Source of the DNA: Haladaptatus sp. R4
GTDB taxonomy: Archaea > Halobacteriota > Halobacteria > Halobacteriales > Haladaptataceae
Direction of reading: 5' to 3'
Length of the DNA stretch: 64,000 nucleotides
NCBI RefSeq assembly: GCF_001625445.1
Contig: NZ_LWHG01000001.1
Coordinates: 1-64,000, forward strand
A model generated the notes under the pieces. It made no database searches and was not told the DNA's origin. It saw only the letters and a program-made list of their open reading frames with translations. Within the stretch, counting starts at the first letter, position 1; the number at the start of each line of letters is the position of its first letter. The translations under genes were made by a program, and so were the position numbers. Positions 18,468-26,709 of the stretch are shown piece by piece.

Positions 18468-19241
18468 TCATTTCGCCCCGTCCAGTTCGACGATGTGCGC
18501 GCCACAGCCCTCACAGGTGGACGTGAACACCGTTTTCGACGGTTGACAGCAGGACGAGACGCGGTGCTCGTCGCGCGTCAACGTCGCGCCACAGGTCGGA
18601 CAGTCCGACAGGAACGTTCGTAAGCGCGTGAGCGCCTCCTCACGCGCGTCCACCCCGATCTCTTCCCATCCGCCGGACCGGTCGCTTCGCGCGCTCAGTT
18701 CGGCTCCTGCGGCCACGTCGGCGACGAGCGCGGCCGCGGACGGCCAGTGAACGAGGCGGTCCCCGGAGACGACGAACGCGCGCCCGCCGATGGACGACAC
18801 GTCGTCCTCGGCAACGACGAGCAGGTCCGCGACATCCCGTGGTCCGATTCCCTCCGGATCGGTCGATTCGATTCGCCGCTGCCACGCATCCCGAAACTCG
18901 GGCGCGAGACAGGTCGAATCGCTCGAACTCCCATCACACGACGACGACGTCATCGACGAGAGGCGTTCGAACTCGTCCGCCGCGACCGTCGATTCCGGTT
19001 CCTTGCCGAACAGTCGTAGCACCTCGCTCGGGAGGTAGTTCGCCGTCAGTTCCGGCGTTCCGGGAACGAGGTAGCCGCGGAGGTAGATGAGGCCGAGGGA
19101 GACGACGAACGTCGTCGCGCCGACGAAAATCGAGAGGCTCGCCAGTAGCAGGCTGATGACGACCGCGATAAAGAGGTTGACTGCGGTACAGGGAAGACAA
19201 CGATTTTCCCCCGTGTACGCCGGTTGCCGTATGGAGTGCAC
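18468..19241 (-). CDS. Membrane-anchored zinc-ribbon protein of unknown function
   Basis: The 257-residue protein begins with a GTG codon. Near the N-terminus there are two hydrophobic segments (NLFIAVVISLLLASLSIFVG and TTFVVSLGLIYLRGYLVPG). A soluble acidic region follows, and a C-terminal zinc ribbon with four CxxC-type cysteines (DCPTCGAT, SSCCQPS, STCEGCGAH). The central region has RAFVVSGDRLVHWPSAAALVAD. No catalytic motif is recognised. It is convergent with the cupredoxin gene and lies just downstream, on the same strand, of the HbpS-like gene, from which it is separated by 2 bases. Confidence 0.7.
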   Translation of the reverse strand: MHSIRQPAYTGENRCLPCTAVNLFIAVVISLLLASLSIFVGATTFVVSLGLIYLRGYLVPGTPELTANYLPSEVLRLFGKEPESTVAADEFERLSSMTSSSCDGSSSDSTCLAPEFRDAWQRRIESTDPEGIGPRDVADLLVVAEDDVSSIGGRAFVVSGDRLVHWPSAAALVADVAAGAELSARSDRSGGWEEIGVDAREEALTRLRTFLSDCPTCGATLTRDEHRVSSCCQPSKTVFTSTCEGCGAHIVELDGAK

Positions 19242-19243
19242 GG

Positions 19244-19663
19244 CTAGTGAGTCAGCGTCTGGAACTGATTGATACCGGCACGCGCGACGGTCATGTCCTC
19301 GTCCACTTGGCCGCCGCTCGACGCAATCGTGCCGACGATTTCGCCGTCCCGTTCGAGCGGGAATCCCCCGCCGAAGATGACGATTCGGCTGTCGTCAGTG
19401 GTCTGGAGTCCGTACAACGAGTTCCCCGGTTGTGACGGCTCGGCGAGTTCGTGGGTCGGCATTTCGAGCGCGGCGGACGTGTACGCTTTGTTCCGCGAGA
19501 TGTTCACGCTGGCGAGCCACGCGTCGTCCATCCGATGCTGTGCGATCATGTTGCCGTCCGGATTGGCGACCGTGATAACCGACGGAACGCCGATTTCCTC
19601 GGCCTTTCGTTCAGCGGCGTCTATCAACTGCTTCGCCGTTTCTAACGTTATCGTCTCGGACAT
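19244..19663 (-). CDS. GlcG/HbpS family haem-binding-like protein
   Basis: The 139-residue protein starts at MSETITLETAKQLIDAAERK and shows the GlcG/HbpS fold: GVPSVITVANPDGNMIAQHRMD, then SVNISRNKAYTSAALEM and the glycine-rich GGGFPLERDGEIVGTIASSGG near the C-terminus. Family members bind haem or act in glycolate/diol pathways; the length (about 140) is typical. The long upstream frame was rejected because it is a chance extension. Stop is 2 bases from the next gene, so the two are probably co-transcribed. Confidence 0.8.
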   Translation of the reverse strand: MSETITLETAKQLIDAAERKAEEIGVPSVITVANPDGNMIAQHRMDDAWLASVNISRNKAYTSAALEMPTHELAEPSQPGNSLYGLQTTDDSRIVIFGGGFPLERDGEIVGTIASSGGQVDEDMTVARAGINQFQTLTH

Positions 19664-20020
19664 GATTCCCCCCACGTCGTGCTCGGTTGGGATTCGCCTA
19701 AACGTTGTGGCGGATCTGCGACATTCACCGTTCTTCGGACCATCTCTCGACGATATTCGTTCTGAGCGTTTCCCCCAAAATTGTACGCGGGAGCGGGACG
19801 ACATCGGTTGGAGTAAACTACAAAAAGTTTCACGGTCGAGGTGGTCAAATAAAGGGATCTCTTACACTTATTTTCTAAAAATTCAATACAATTTGCTATA
19901 ATATCGTACACCTTTTTGGCCTTCTACCGGCAATTATAGACCGTAGTCCGGTTTGGCGACGCTCCTTTGTGGACGCGGATGAGACCTTACCGAACAGCTT
20001 GCTGCTTTTGATTTGACATT
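19664..20020. other. Intergenic region, no gene seen
   Basis: This 357-base gap between divergent genes is AT-rich from 19810 to 19930. It has one weak minus-strand frame (19648-19911) without coding character. Promoters for both neighbours must lie here. No repeat or RNA fold was noticed. Confidence 0.45.
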
Positions 20021-20596
20021 ATGAAAGGCCAATATGCATTCTGTCCGAAAAGCGGCGCACCGCTCTCAGAAAACGTCCATTACGACGAGCTGGGTCGTTC
20101 CAGCCGACACGTCGTGAGTGACGACTCCCTCCAACGAATGGAGACCGAAGGTGAGATGACCAACGGTTCGCTCCGGTCGTCGAAGATAGCGCTGTTCAGC
20201 TACTTCAAACGCTGTTACGAGCGTCACTACGCGGCGAACTCGAAGCTATACTCACGAAGCACCATCGCCCTCGGTCGCCTCAAGCGAACCGCGAGCGGCA
20301 GGGACGCGTGGGATATGTACGTCTGGTACGCGCTGGCCGAACGGCTGGCGCGCCTCGGTTTCGACGCCGAGTGGATGAACGCACACATCGAACCACGCTG
20401 TCCGCAGTGTTCCGGGCGTCTGAAGTACGAGCAGTTGGCGTGTGACGAAATCATCGGCATCTGCGGGACGGACTGTACGGACGACCGGAGCGACCGCCTC
20501 GAAGAGATCCGCGAAACGGTCGCGGACCTGTACAGTCGGGCGTTCGCCGAGGAGTCGGGAGAACAGCTATCCGCGGACGACCTCGTCCGACTGTGA
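20021..20596 (+). CDS. Small protein with cysteine pairs, function unknown
   Basis: The 191-residue protein has a first Cys motif near the N-terminus (FCPKSGAPL), a basic helical middle (FSYFKRCYERHYAANSKLYS) and a second Cys cluster (RCPQCSGRLKY, then GICGTDC) resembling a zinc ribbon near residue 130-155. The C-terminal helix is acidic. I cannot name a family. It may be a haloarchaeal nucleic-acid-binding or zinc-ribbon protein. It precedes the DUF389 gene by 58 bases. Confidence 0.65.
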   Translation: MKGQYAFCPKSGAPLSENVHYDELGRSSRHVVSDDSLQRMETEGEMTNGSLRSSKIALFSYFKRCYERHYAANSKLYSRSTIALGRLKRTASGRDAWDMYVWYALAERLARLGFDAEWMNAHIEPRCPQCSGRLKYEQLACDEIIGICGTDCTDDRSDRLEEIRETVADLYSRAFAEESGEQLSADDLVRL

Positions 20597-20654
20597 TGGG
20601 TTCGTCCAGCCCTCCCTCCGACCGTTTCGCTCGATACAGCCACCGATAGGTATC

Positions 20655-21701
20655 ATGCCACAGGAAGACATGCGACTGGTCGATGTGATGGCGATGTCGG
20701 AGGAAGCACGGGAACGAACCGTCGAGTTCCTCGACCGGGAGGGACTCGACTACACCGTCTCCGACGACACCAACGGGTCCGTTAAATCGGCGTGCATCTC
20801 GCTGCCGGTCCCGGCACAGTACGTCGAGCCCCTTCGTGCCGAATTCGACGACCTCGGCGTCGGGGACGAGGTGTACACCGTCGTCACCAAACCCGAGGCC
20901 ATCGTGTCGTCCCGGTTCGACCACGTCGAAAAGCAGTACGAAGCGACCGGCACCTTCGGGCATCGGCGCGTCGCTCGAAGCGAACTGCACTCGAAGGCGG
21001 CGGACCTCATCCCCGACGACCGCATCCTCGTCATCATGACCGCCATCAGCGCCTTCGTCGCGACCGCTGGCGTCCTGCTCGATTCGGTGTCGGTGATGGT
21101 CGGATCGATGGTCATCGCGCCGCTGCTCGGACCGTCGATGGCGACGAGCGTGGCGACGGTCATCGACGACGAGGATCTGTTCGTGACGAGCGCGCGGATG
21201 CAACTCGTCGGCGGTCTCGTCTCCGTCGCCAGCGCGCTTTCGCTCGCCCTGTTCGTCAGATACACGAACATCGGATTGGGGACCATCGACATCACCGAGA
21301 GCTTGAAGCTCAGCATTCACAGTTCGCCGACCTTGCTCCTCGTCATCGTCGCGTTGTGCGCCGGTGTCGCGGGCGCGGTCTGTCTCTCGACCAGCGGGAT
21401 GACCTCGTTGGTCGGCGTGATGATCGCGGCGGCGGTGATGCCGCCCATCGGCGTCATGGGCGTCGGTCTCGCGTGGATGCATCCGACCGTCGTCCTCGGA
21501 GCGGCCGGAGTGGTGCTGGTGAACATCCTCGCCATCAACCTCGGGGCCATCGTCACGCTCTGGTACTTCGGCTACCATCCCGGCAACCTGTCCGACATCC
21601 GCCGGACCCGGAGCGTGATGCTGCGGCGCATCCTCGCGCTCATCGTCCTCATTGGCGGACTCGTCGCCTTCCTCACCAAAATCTCGACCATCCAGCTATG
21701 A
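20655..21701 (+). CDS. DUF389 family membrane protein (TIGR00341 type)
   Basis: The 348-residue protein has an N-terminal cytoplasmic domain of about 110 residues, then a membrane domain with about six helices. It includes the DUF389 signature region ILVIMTAISAFVATAGVLL and SVMVGSMVIAPLLGPSMA (about 125-165), and MIAAAVMPPIGVMGVGLAW later. DUF389 proteins are widespread and of unknown function. Its stop overlaps the next start (ATGA at 21698-21701), beginning a chain of coupled membrane genes. A start at the Met 15 bases downstream is also possible. Confidence 0.85.
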   Translation: MPQEDMRLVDVMAMSEEARERTVEFLDREGLDYTVSDDTNGSVKSACISLPVPAQYVEPLRAEFDDLGVGDEVYTVVTKPEAIVSSRFDHVEKQYEATGTFGHRRVARSELHSKAADLIPDDRILVIMTAISAFVATAGVLLDSVSVMVGSMVIAPLLGPSMATSVATVIDDEDLFVTSARMQLVGGLVSVASALSLALFVRYTNIGLGTIDITESLKLSIHSSPTLLLVIVALCAGVAGAVCLSTSGMTSLVGVMIAAAVMPPIGVMGVGLAWMHPTVVLGAAGVVLVNILAINLGAIVTLWYFGYHPGNLSDIRRTRSVMLRRILALIVLIGGLVAFLTKISTIQL

Positions 21702-22791
21702 CGAACGCAGGCAACAAATCACTGACAGAGCTACTCCGGTTTGCGAGCACGTTCCTCAAAATGGTGCTCAGGCTCCTCGCGGTCGGGGCGCGCGTGCTCG
21801 TCTCGACGCTTCGGAGCGAGAGGAATCGACGACGCGTTCGGCAGTGGTTGCTGCTGGAGGCCGACCGCTGGACCGTGGTGAACGCCCTCGTCGGCGGCGT
21901 ATTCGTGACGACGTTCGCCCTCGGGCTGACCGACGTCATCGGCGTCCGCGAGAGCGGGTTCGTGACGACGATGTTCAGCACCATCATCGCGGGGCTGTTC
22001 TCGTTCGTCCCGCTCGTCATCGCCATCAACCAAATCTCGGCGTCTCGCGTCCTCGGGTCGCCTGACAGGCTTCGCCGACGCATCGAGAGTGTCGAGCGTT
22101 TCCGCGGCGACTTGGAGGAGATGCTACCCGACGTCGCGGTGAGCACGACCGACCCGGCGGGCTTCCTGCGACTCGTCTACCGAGCGATAAACGAGCGTTC
22201 GACGGCGCTCGAAGCCGCGTGTTCGGGCTGTCCGGACGCGTCCTGTCGGCGGTCCGTCGCCGACTACTCGTCCGCGATTACGGCGCGCACCGAAACGGTG
22301 ACCGAACACCTCGACGACGACCTCCACCTCTGGAGCGTGCTGTTGCCGGTGATGAACGACACCTACTCGAAGCGGCACAACGAGGCGCGGCGGATACAGG
22401 AGGCTTACGCGGACGTGTTGCCGCCGGAGGCCGACGAGTTGCTGTCGGAACTGCAGGAGTTGCTGACCATCGTGGACGTGACCCGGCAGTACTTCAAATC
22501 GGTGTACTTGCAACAGGAACTCGCGCGACTGTCGCGCCAGATAGCGTACAGCGGTGGGGCGGCGTTCCTCATCTCGATGCTCGTCATCATGCTGTACGCG
22601 TCGGGATACCCGCCAGCGGTGGGCGGGATGGTGTTGCTCCTGCTCGTTACCGTTTCGCTGGCCATCGCGTTCAGCCCGTTCGCCATCCTGTTCGCGTACA
22701 TCCTGCGTATCGCGACGATCCTCAAGCGCACCTCCGCGCGGGCGCGTTCACGCCGAAAGGTGAGCGCCCGGCGCAGTTCTGGAAACGATGA
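21698..22791 (+). pseudogene. Four-TM membrane protein, frameshifted near the C-terminus as sequenced
   Basis: The protein (about 364 residues if repaired) has two N-terminal helices (NALVGGVFVTTFALGLTDVI, TMFSTIIAGLFSFVPLVIAI), a long soluble helical middle with a CSGCPDASC cluster, and two C-terminal helices. The open frame as written runs on to 23080 across the next gene, which is unlikely. Near 22740-22742 one missing G in a G run would switch to the frame ending GAFTPKGERPAQFWKR and a stop that forms an ATGA overlap with the propeller lipoprotein at 22788. That repair is convincing. Function is unknown. Confidence 0.75.
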
Positions 22792-23819
22792 CGGGGAATT
22801 CGACCGAACGGGCAGGGAGTTCGACCGGACGGACGGGGAATTCGATCGGGCGGACGAACGGGACGACCAGACGGAACTTCCTCCGTGCGGCGGGCGTGGG
22901 CGTCCTGGCACTCGGTGGCTGTACGGGGAACGACGGTGCGGACCGGTGGATCGCCGTCGAATCGCCCGTCGATGCGGAACTGTACGACGTGGTGATGACG
23001 CAGGGCGGTCCGTACGCCATCGGAGAGGGTGGCTCCGTAGTGGCTCGGCGGAACGGCGAGTGGACTGTCGTCGTCGATGACGGCCCTTCGGGTGCGCAAA
23101 ACAGCCTGCGTGCGGCGGCGGCGTCGGATAACGGACGACACCTGTGGTTTGCGGGCGACAGCGGCGTCGTCGGCGTCTACGACGTGACCAACAGAGCGAT
23201 GACGGACTATTCGGCACCGAAGGGACTGACGAGCACGTGGGAAGCCCTCTCGGTCGTCGGACTCGCCGACGCCGAGTCGGTGTACTTCGCCAACGGGTCG
23301 GGCGAGGTGGTGCGGGCGTCCCACACCGACAGCCAAATCCAGTGGCAGGAACCGGTGAAACCCGGCAGCGGGTCGAGTATCACCAGTCTCCAGTTCACCG
23401 GACGCGGCTTCGGTTTCGTGACGGACACGTCGAGCAACGTGTTCCAGACCGTCGACGGCGCGAAGTCGTGGCGACGGATCGGTATTCGTCGCGGGAGCGT
23501 GAACCTCCACGATATCGCTCCTCTCCCGTCGAACCAGATCAACGTCGTCGGCGACGGCGGGTCGGTGTTCGATTACAACGGGTTCACGTGGACGCGCTCG
23601 CACGCGGGGGAAAACGCCCTTCTCGCCATCGAGCGGGACCATCACCGCGGGGTCGTGACCGACGACTCCGGCGGCGTGTTCCGCCTGACGACACACGGTT
23701 GGAAACGGGAACGCTCGTCGACCGGCGAGACGCTTCACGGGGTGTGCCTCGGGACGGCGGAGCATCCATCGGTCGCCGTCGGCGAGAGCGGAACGATACT
23801 GGAACACCACAAAGCGTGA
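22788..23819 (+). CDS. Tat-lipoprotein beta-propeller (BNR/YCF48-like)
   Basis: The 343-residue protein has an unusual leader: three 7-residue repeats rich in Gly/Ser/Thr, then the Tat motif TTRRNFLRAAG and a lipobox LALGGC. The mature part is a seven-bladed propeller of the Ycf48/photosynthesis-assembly type, with blades of the form DGRHLWFAGDSGVVGVYD, GFVTDTSSNVFQTVDGAKSW and VAVGESGTILEH. It is closely similar to the broken propeller gene at 31198-32259 (shared WxxVESPxD, SAPKxxTSTWEA, VKPGSGSxI). It is coupled to the membrane protein before it. It would sit outside on the membrane and could help assemble a membrane complex; this is inference. Confidence 0.8.
   Translation: MTGNSTERAGSSTGRTGNSIGRTNGTTRRNFLRAAGVGVLALGGCTGNDGADRWIAVESPVDAELYDVVMTQGGPYAIGEGGSVVARRNGEWTVVVDDGPSGAQNSLRAAAASDNGRHLWFAGDSGVVGVYDVTNRAMTDYSAPKGLTSTWEALSVVGLADAESVYFANGSGEVVRASHTDSQIQWQEPVKPGSGSSITSLQFTGRGFGFVTDTSSNVFQTVDGAKSWRRIGIRRGSVNLHDIAPLPSNQINVVGDGGSVFDYNGFTWTRSHAGENALLAIERDHHRGVVTDDSGGVFRLTTHGWKRERSSTGETLHGVCLGTAEHPSVAVGESGTILEHHKA
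22794..22856 (+). repeat. Three 21-bp in-frame repeats in the leader of the propeller gene
   Basis: Three near-identical 21-base units beginning GGGGAATTCGACCG encode GNSTERA, GSSTGRT and GNSIGRT before the Tat motif. Such a repeat before a signal peptide is unusual and could be slippage-generated. Confidence 0.6.
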
Positions 23820-23880
23820 GGGGGATTCGTGTATCGAATTACGGACCCCCTCGGAACAGAAAATAATAATTTCTAGAAAT

Positions 23881-23895
23881 CACAGTTTAACTGTG
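23881..23895. promoter_or_regulatory. Inverted repeat upstream of the metal-permease operon
   Basis: CACAGTT-T-AACTGTG is a perfect 7-bp inverted repeat with a 1-base centre, in the AT-rich 218-base gap before the operon at 24038. A second partial inverted repeat (AGATTTTTATCT) follows near 23918-23929. Either could be an operator. Confidence 0.45.
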
Positions 23896-24037
23896 TCTAA
23901 TTTTTAATTATTTCCCATAGATTTTTATCTGTGGATGTCGTAGTAAGAGTGAGCGACCTGCCCGGACGACGCACCCTCTGCGGATGACCTCCCGGCACAA
24001 CAGCTACTTCTCCGTCTTTCGGTTCACGCACACCACA

Positions 24038-25501
24038 ATGACATTCATCAGTTCGTTACTGCACGGTATCGCGCTCGCCGCCGACATGGCGTGGGAAACG
24101 TGGTGGGCACTCGTCCTCGGGTTCACGCTCACGGGTGCCGTCGAGGAGTTCGTCACCGAACGGCAGATGACGCGCTACCTCGGCGACGACGGGTGGCGGG
24201 AGGCCGGTCTCGGGACGCTGTTCGGGATCGCCTCCTCTAGCTGTTCGTTCTCCGCCGCTGCGACCGCGAAAACCCTGTTCAAGAAAGGTGCATCGCCCGT
24301 CACGAGTCTCGGCGCGTTCCAGTTCGCGGCGACCGACCTCGTGGTCGAACTCGGCCTCGTGATGTGGATACTGCTCGGCTGGCAGTTCGTGGCCGCCGAC
24401 TTCGTGGGCGGCCTCGTCGCCGTCGCCGTTCTCGTCCTCATCTATCGGCGCGTCCCCGATAGCTGGTTCGAACGTGCACGCGAGCACGTCCGGAAACTCG
24501 ACGGCGTGACCTGTGCCGCCTGCGGTATGGACGCGCCGCCCGAGGACGATGATACGGTGACGCTCGAAACCGAAGGAAGAACCCGATATTTCTGCTGTTC
24601 GGGCTGTCAGTGCGTGTACGAGAACCGTGATCACGAGAATCACGACGAATCACCGTCGCTCACTTCCCGAAAAGCGTGGGAGCGCGCCGCGTCGAGCAGC
24701 GTGAAGGAGTGGGACATGCTCTGGGAGGACATCGCCATCGGATACGTCATCTCCGGGCTCATCGCGGCGCTCGTCCCGAAGACGTGGTGGGCCGCGCTGT
24801 TCGGCACGGGCGAAACCGGGTTTTTCCACGTCGCGTCGAATTCCGTCCTCGCAGTGATAATCGGCGTCGTCACGTTCGTCTGCTCGGTCGGGAACATCCC
24901 GTTCGCGCTTGTCCTCTGGCAGAAGGGAATCGCCTTCGGGAGCGTGCTGGCGTTCATCTTCGCCGACCTCATCATTCCGCCACTCGTCAACGCCTACCGA
25001 AACTACTACGGCGACCGCATCGCGGCGACGTTGTTCGCCGCGATGTTCGTCGCCAGCGTCGTCGCTGGTATCGTCGTCCACTACCTGTTTTCGGGGCTCG
25101 GACTGATCCCGCCCCAGGGCGTCGTGAGCGGCACCGCCCCGGACGACTACACGTTCGTCCTCAACCTCCTGGTCACCCCTGTGTTCCTCGCACAGGTGAC
25201 GGTCTCGTACGGCCCGGAGCGCGTCAAAACGCTCTCGACCGACCTGCCGGGAATCGCCGCTCGGAAATGGCGTGACCTCCGGCGTTCCGTGGGGCTCGTC
25301 ACCGATGCCTGTCGCATCGTCGCGTCGGCGACGACGACCGACCTAGGGAGCGAGGCGTGGCGGGCCGGAACCGCGCTACGGAAGGCGGGAAAACAGATCG
25401 TTCTCGCCGTCGGTCTCCTCGGCGAGGCGCTTCGCGGCTTCGCCGATTCGCTGTCACGTGCGGGAACCAAACTGCGGGAAGCCTACGAGGCACTTCGATG
25501 A
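24038..25501 (+). CDS. COG0701 (DUF318) permease with a CxxCGM...CCxGC metal-binding insert
   Basis: The 487-residue protein has two permease halves. Each carries the family loop: SSSCSFSAAATAKTLFKKGA (about 65-85) and FVCSVGNIPFALVLWQKGIA (about 280-300), with about eight to nine helices in total. Between the halves is a soluble insert, VTCAACGMDAPPEDD and YFCCSGCQCVYE (about 160-200). It resembles a YHS/TRASH metal-binding module and is followed by a His-rich stretch. COG0701 members export arsenicals or other species. The insert suggests heavy-metal handling or sensing. The chosen start MTFISSLLHG places the first helix at the N-terminus. It overlaps the next gene by ATGA. Confidence 0.85.
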   Translation: MTFISSLLHGIALAADMAWETWWALVLGFTLTGAVEEFVTERQMTRYLGDDGWREAGLGTLFGIASSSCSFSAAATAKTLFKKGASPVTSLGAFQFAATDLVVELGLVMWILLGWQFVAADFVGGLVAVAVLVLIYRRVPDSWFERAREHVRKLDGVTCAACGMDAPPEDDDTVTLETEGRTRYFCCSGCQCVYENRDHENHDESPSLTSRKAWERAASSSVKEWDMLWEDIAIGYVISGLIAALVPKTWWAALFGTGETGFFHVASNSVLAVIIGVVTFVCSVGNIPFALVLWQKGIAFGSVLAFIFADLIIPPLVNAYRNYYGDRIAATLFAAMFVASVVAGIVVHYLFSGLGLIPPQGVVSGTAPDDYTFVLNLLVTPVFLAQVTVSYGPERVKTLSTDLPGIAARKWRDLRRSVGLVTDACRIVASATTTDLGSEAWRAGTALRKAGKQIVLAVGLLGEALRGFADSLSRAGTKLREAYEALR

Positions 25502-26709
25502 TCCAGAAAAAATCCCTGTCCCCCCTCGCGTTCAGCGCGCTCGTCGCGGTGGCGCTCCGCTACGTCTCCGAATACCTGCGCCTGCTCGGTGCGCGGGCGT
25601 GGCTGGTTGGTCTGTTCGGGAGCGCCGCGCTGGCCCTCCCGTTCGTCGTCCCGACGATCCGGACGAACGTGCGCGACGTGGTCGATTCACGACCCTCGCT
25701 CGTCCTCGGATCGCTGAGCGTTGGCGGCGGCCTCCTGTGGTTATCGGCACCTTACTTCGGCGCGATTTCGCTCGGCCAACGGAATTTCGGACCGTGGGTG
25801 TGGGTGCTGGTCGGACTCCTCTTCCTGTGCTTGCCGCGACTGGAAACCGGCGGCCTCGTCGAATCGATCCACGCTCCCGGCGACCCGACGGAGCGTGGAT
25901 GGTCGGGTGCGAAACGCCGCGTCGTCCTCATCGGCGCGGTCGGCATCGCAGTCGGCCTGTTCGCGGGCGCGCCGGATTTCCTGCCGGGCTATCAGGTGCT
26001 CGTCGCGCTCGCGGCGACCCTCGGCGTGGTGGCGACGGTCGTGAGCGGCCTTCGGGACGAGAGCGGAGGTTCCGAAGGACGGTTCCGGACGTTCACCGAC
26101 CCGCCGTCGATCTCGGACGTTCGATCCGCCCTGCACGACGTTCCGCCGCGATTGCGCTCCGTGCTGATCGGCGACGCCCTGGTGCAGTTCGCGGTCGGCA
26201 TGGTGGCGTACTTCCTCGTCGTCGCCGTCGTCCACCACCATCGACTGCACGCGGACTTGCTGGTCGTCGAGTTCCCTCCCGAAGCGACCTTCGGACTCCT
26301 GCTCGCCGTCGAAACGGCCGTCGCGCTGTTCGGTACTCCCGTCACGACGTGGCTCGCGGAGACGACGAGCGCGAAAACTGTCGTCGCGGGCGGACTGCTT
26401 TCGGTCTCGTTGGTGCCGCTCTCCGTCATCAACGTGCCCAGATTCGGCGTGGCGTTCGTCTCGTTCGCGTTCCTCGGCGGCTATCTGGCGTGCCGTCCCA
26501 CCCGAGAACGACTAGTGGGAACGGTCGCCCGCACGCACGACCTGTTCGACACCTATCGCGTCGCACGGCGGGGGGCCGTCGTCCCCGCGCCGCTTCTCGG
26601 CGGGATGCTCTACGGCTTCAATCCCGAATTCGCGTTCGGGTTCGCCTCCTGCGTCGGCCTGCTCGGCTGTTGGGAGTTCCTGCACTCGATTCGGGGGGCT
26701 GGCGCGTGA
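25498..26709 (+). CDS. Polytopic membrane protein, MFS-like, function unknown
   Basis: The 403-residue protein has 10-12 hydrophobic helices in two halves, with a cytoplasmic stretch in the middle (about 180-215: FTDPPSISDVRSALHDVPPRLRS), as in major-facilitator proteins. Motif A is not clear, so transport is only suggested by layout. It is coupled to the COG0701 permease (ATGA) and its stop directly abuts the start of the oxidase subunit I gene. The three genes almost certainly form one operon. It may move a metal or a small solute needed by the oxidase. Confidence 0.7.
   Translation: MIQKKSLSPLAFSALVAVALRYVSEYLRLLGARAWLVGLFGSAALALPFVVPTIRTNVRDVVDSRPSLVLGSLSVGGGLLWLSAPYFGAISLGQRNFGPWVWVLVGLLFLCLPRLETGGLVESIHAPGDPTERGWSGAKRRVVLIGAVGIAVGLFAGAPDFLPGYQVLVALAATLGVVATVVSGLRDESGGSEGRFRTFTDPPSISDVRSALHDVPPRLRSVLIGDALVQFAVGMVAYFLVVAVVHHHRLHADLLVVEFPPEATFGLLLAVETAVALFGTPVTTWLAETTSAKTVVAGGLLSVSLVPLSVINVPRFGVAFVSFAFLGGYLACRPTRERLVGTVARTHDLFDTYRVARRGAVVPAPLLGGMLYGFNPEFAFGFASCVGLLGCWEFLHSIRGAGA

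Noticed and set aside
21698-23080. The membrane protein running on for almost 100 extra residues into the propeller gene
   Set aside because: The extension is Arg-rich and overlaps a signal peptide. A one-base correction gives a proper C-terminus and an ATGA join.
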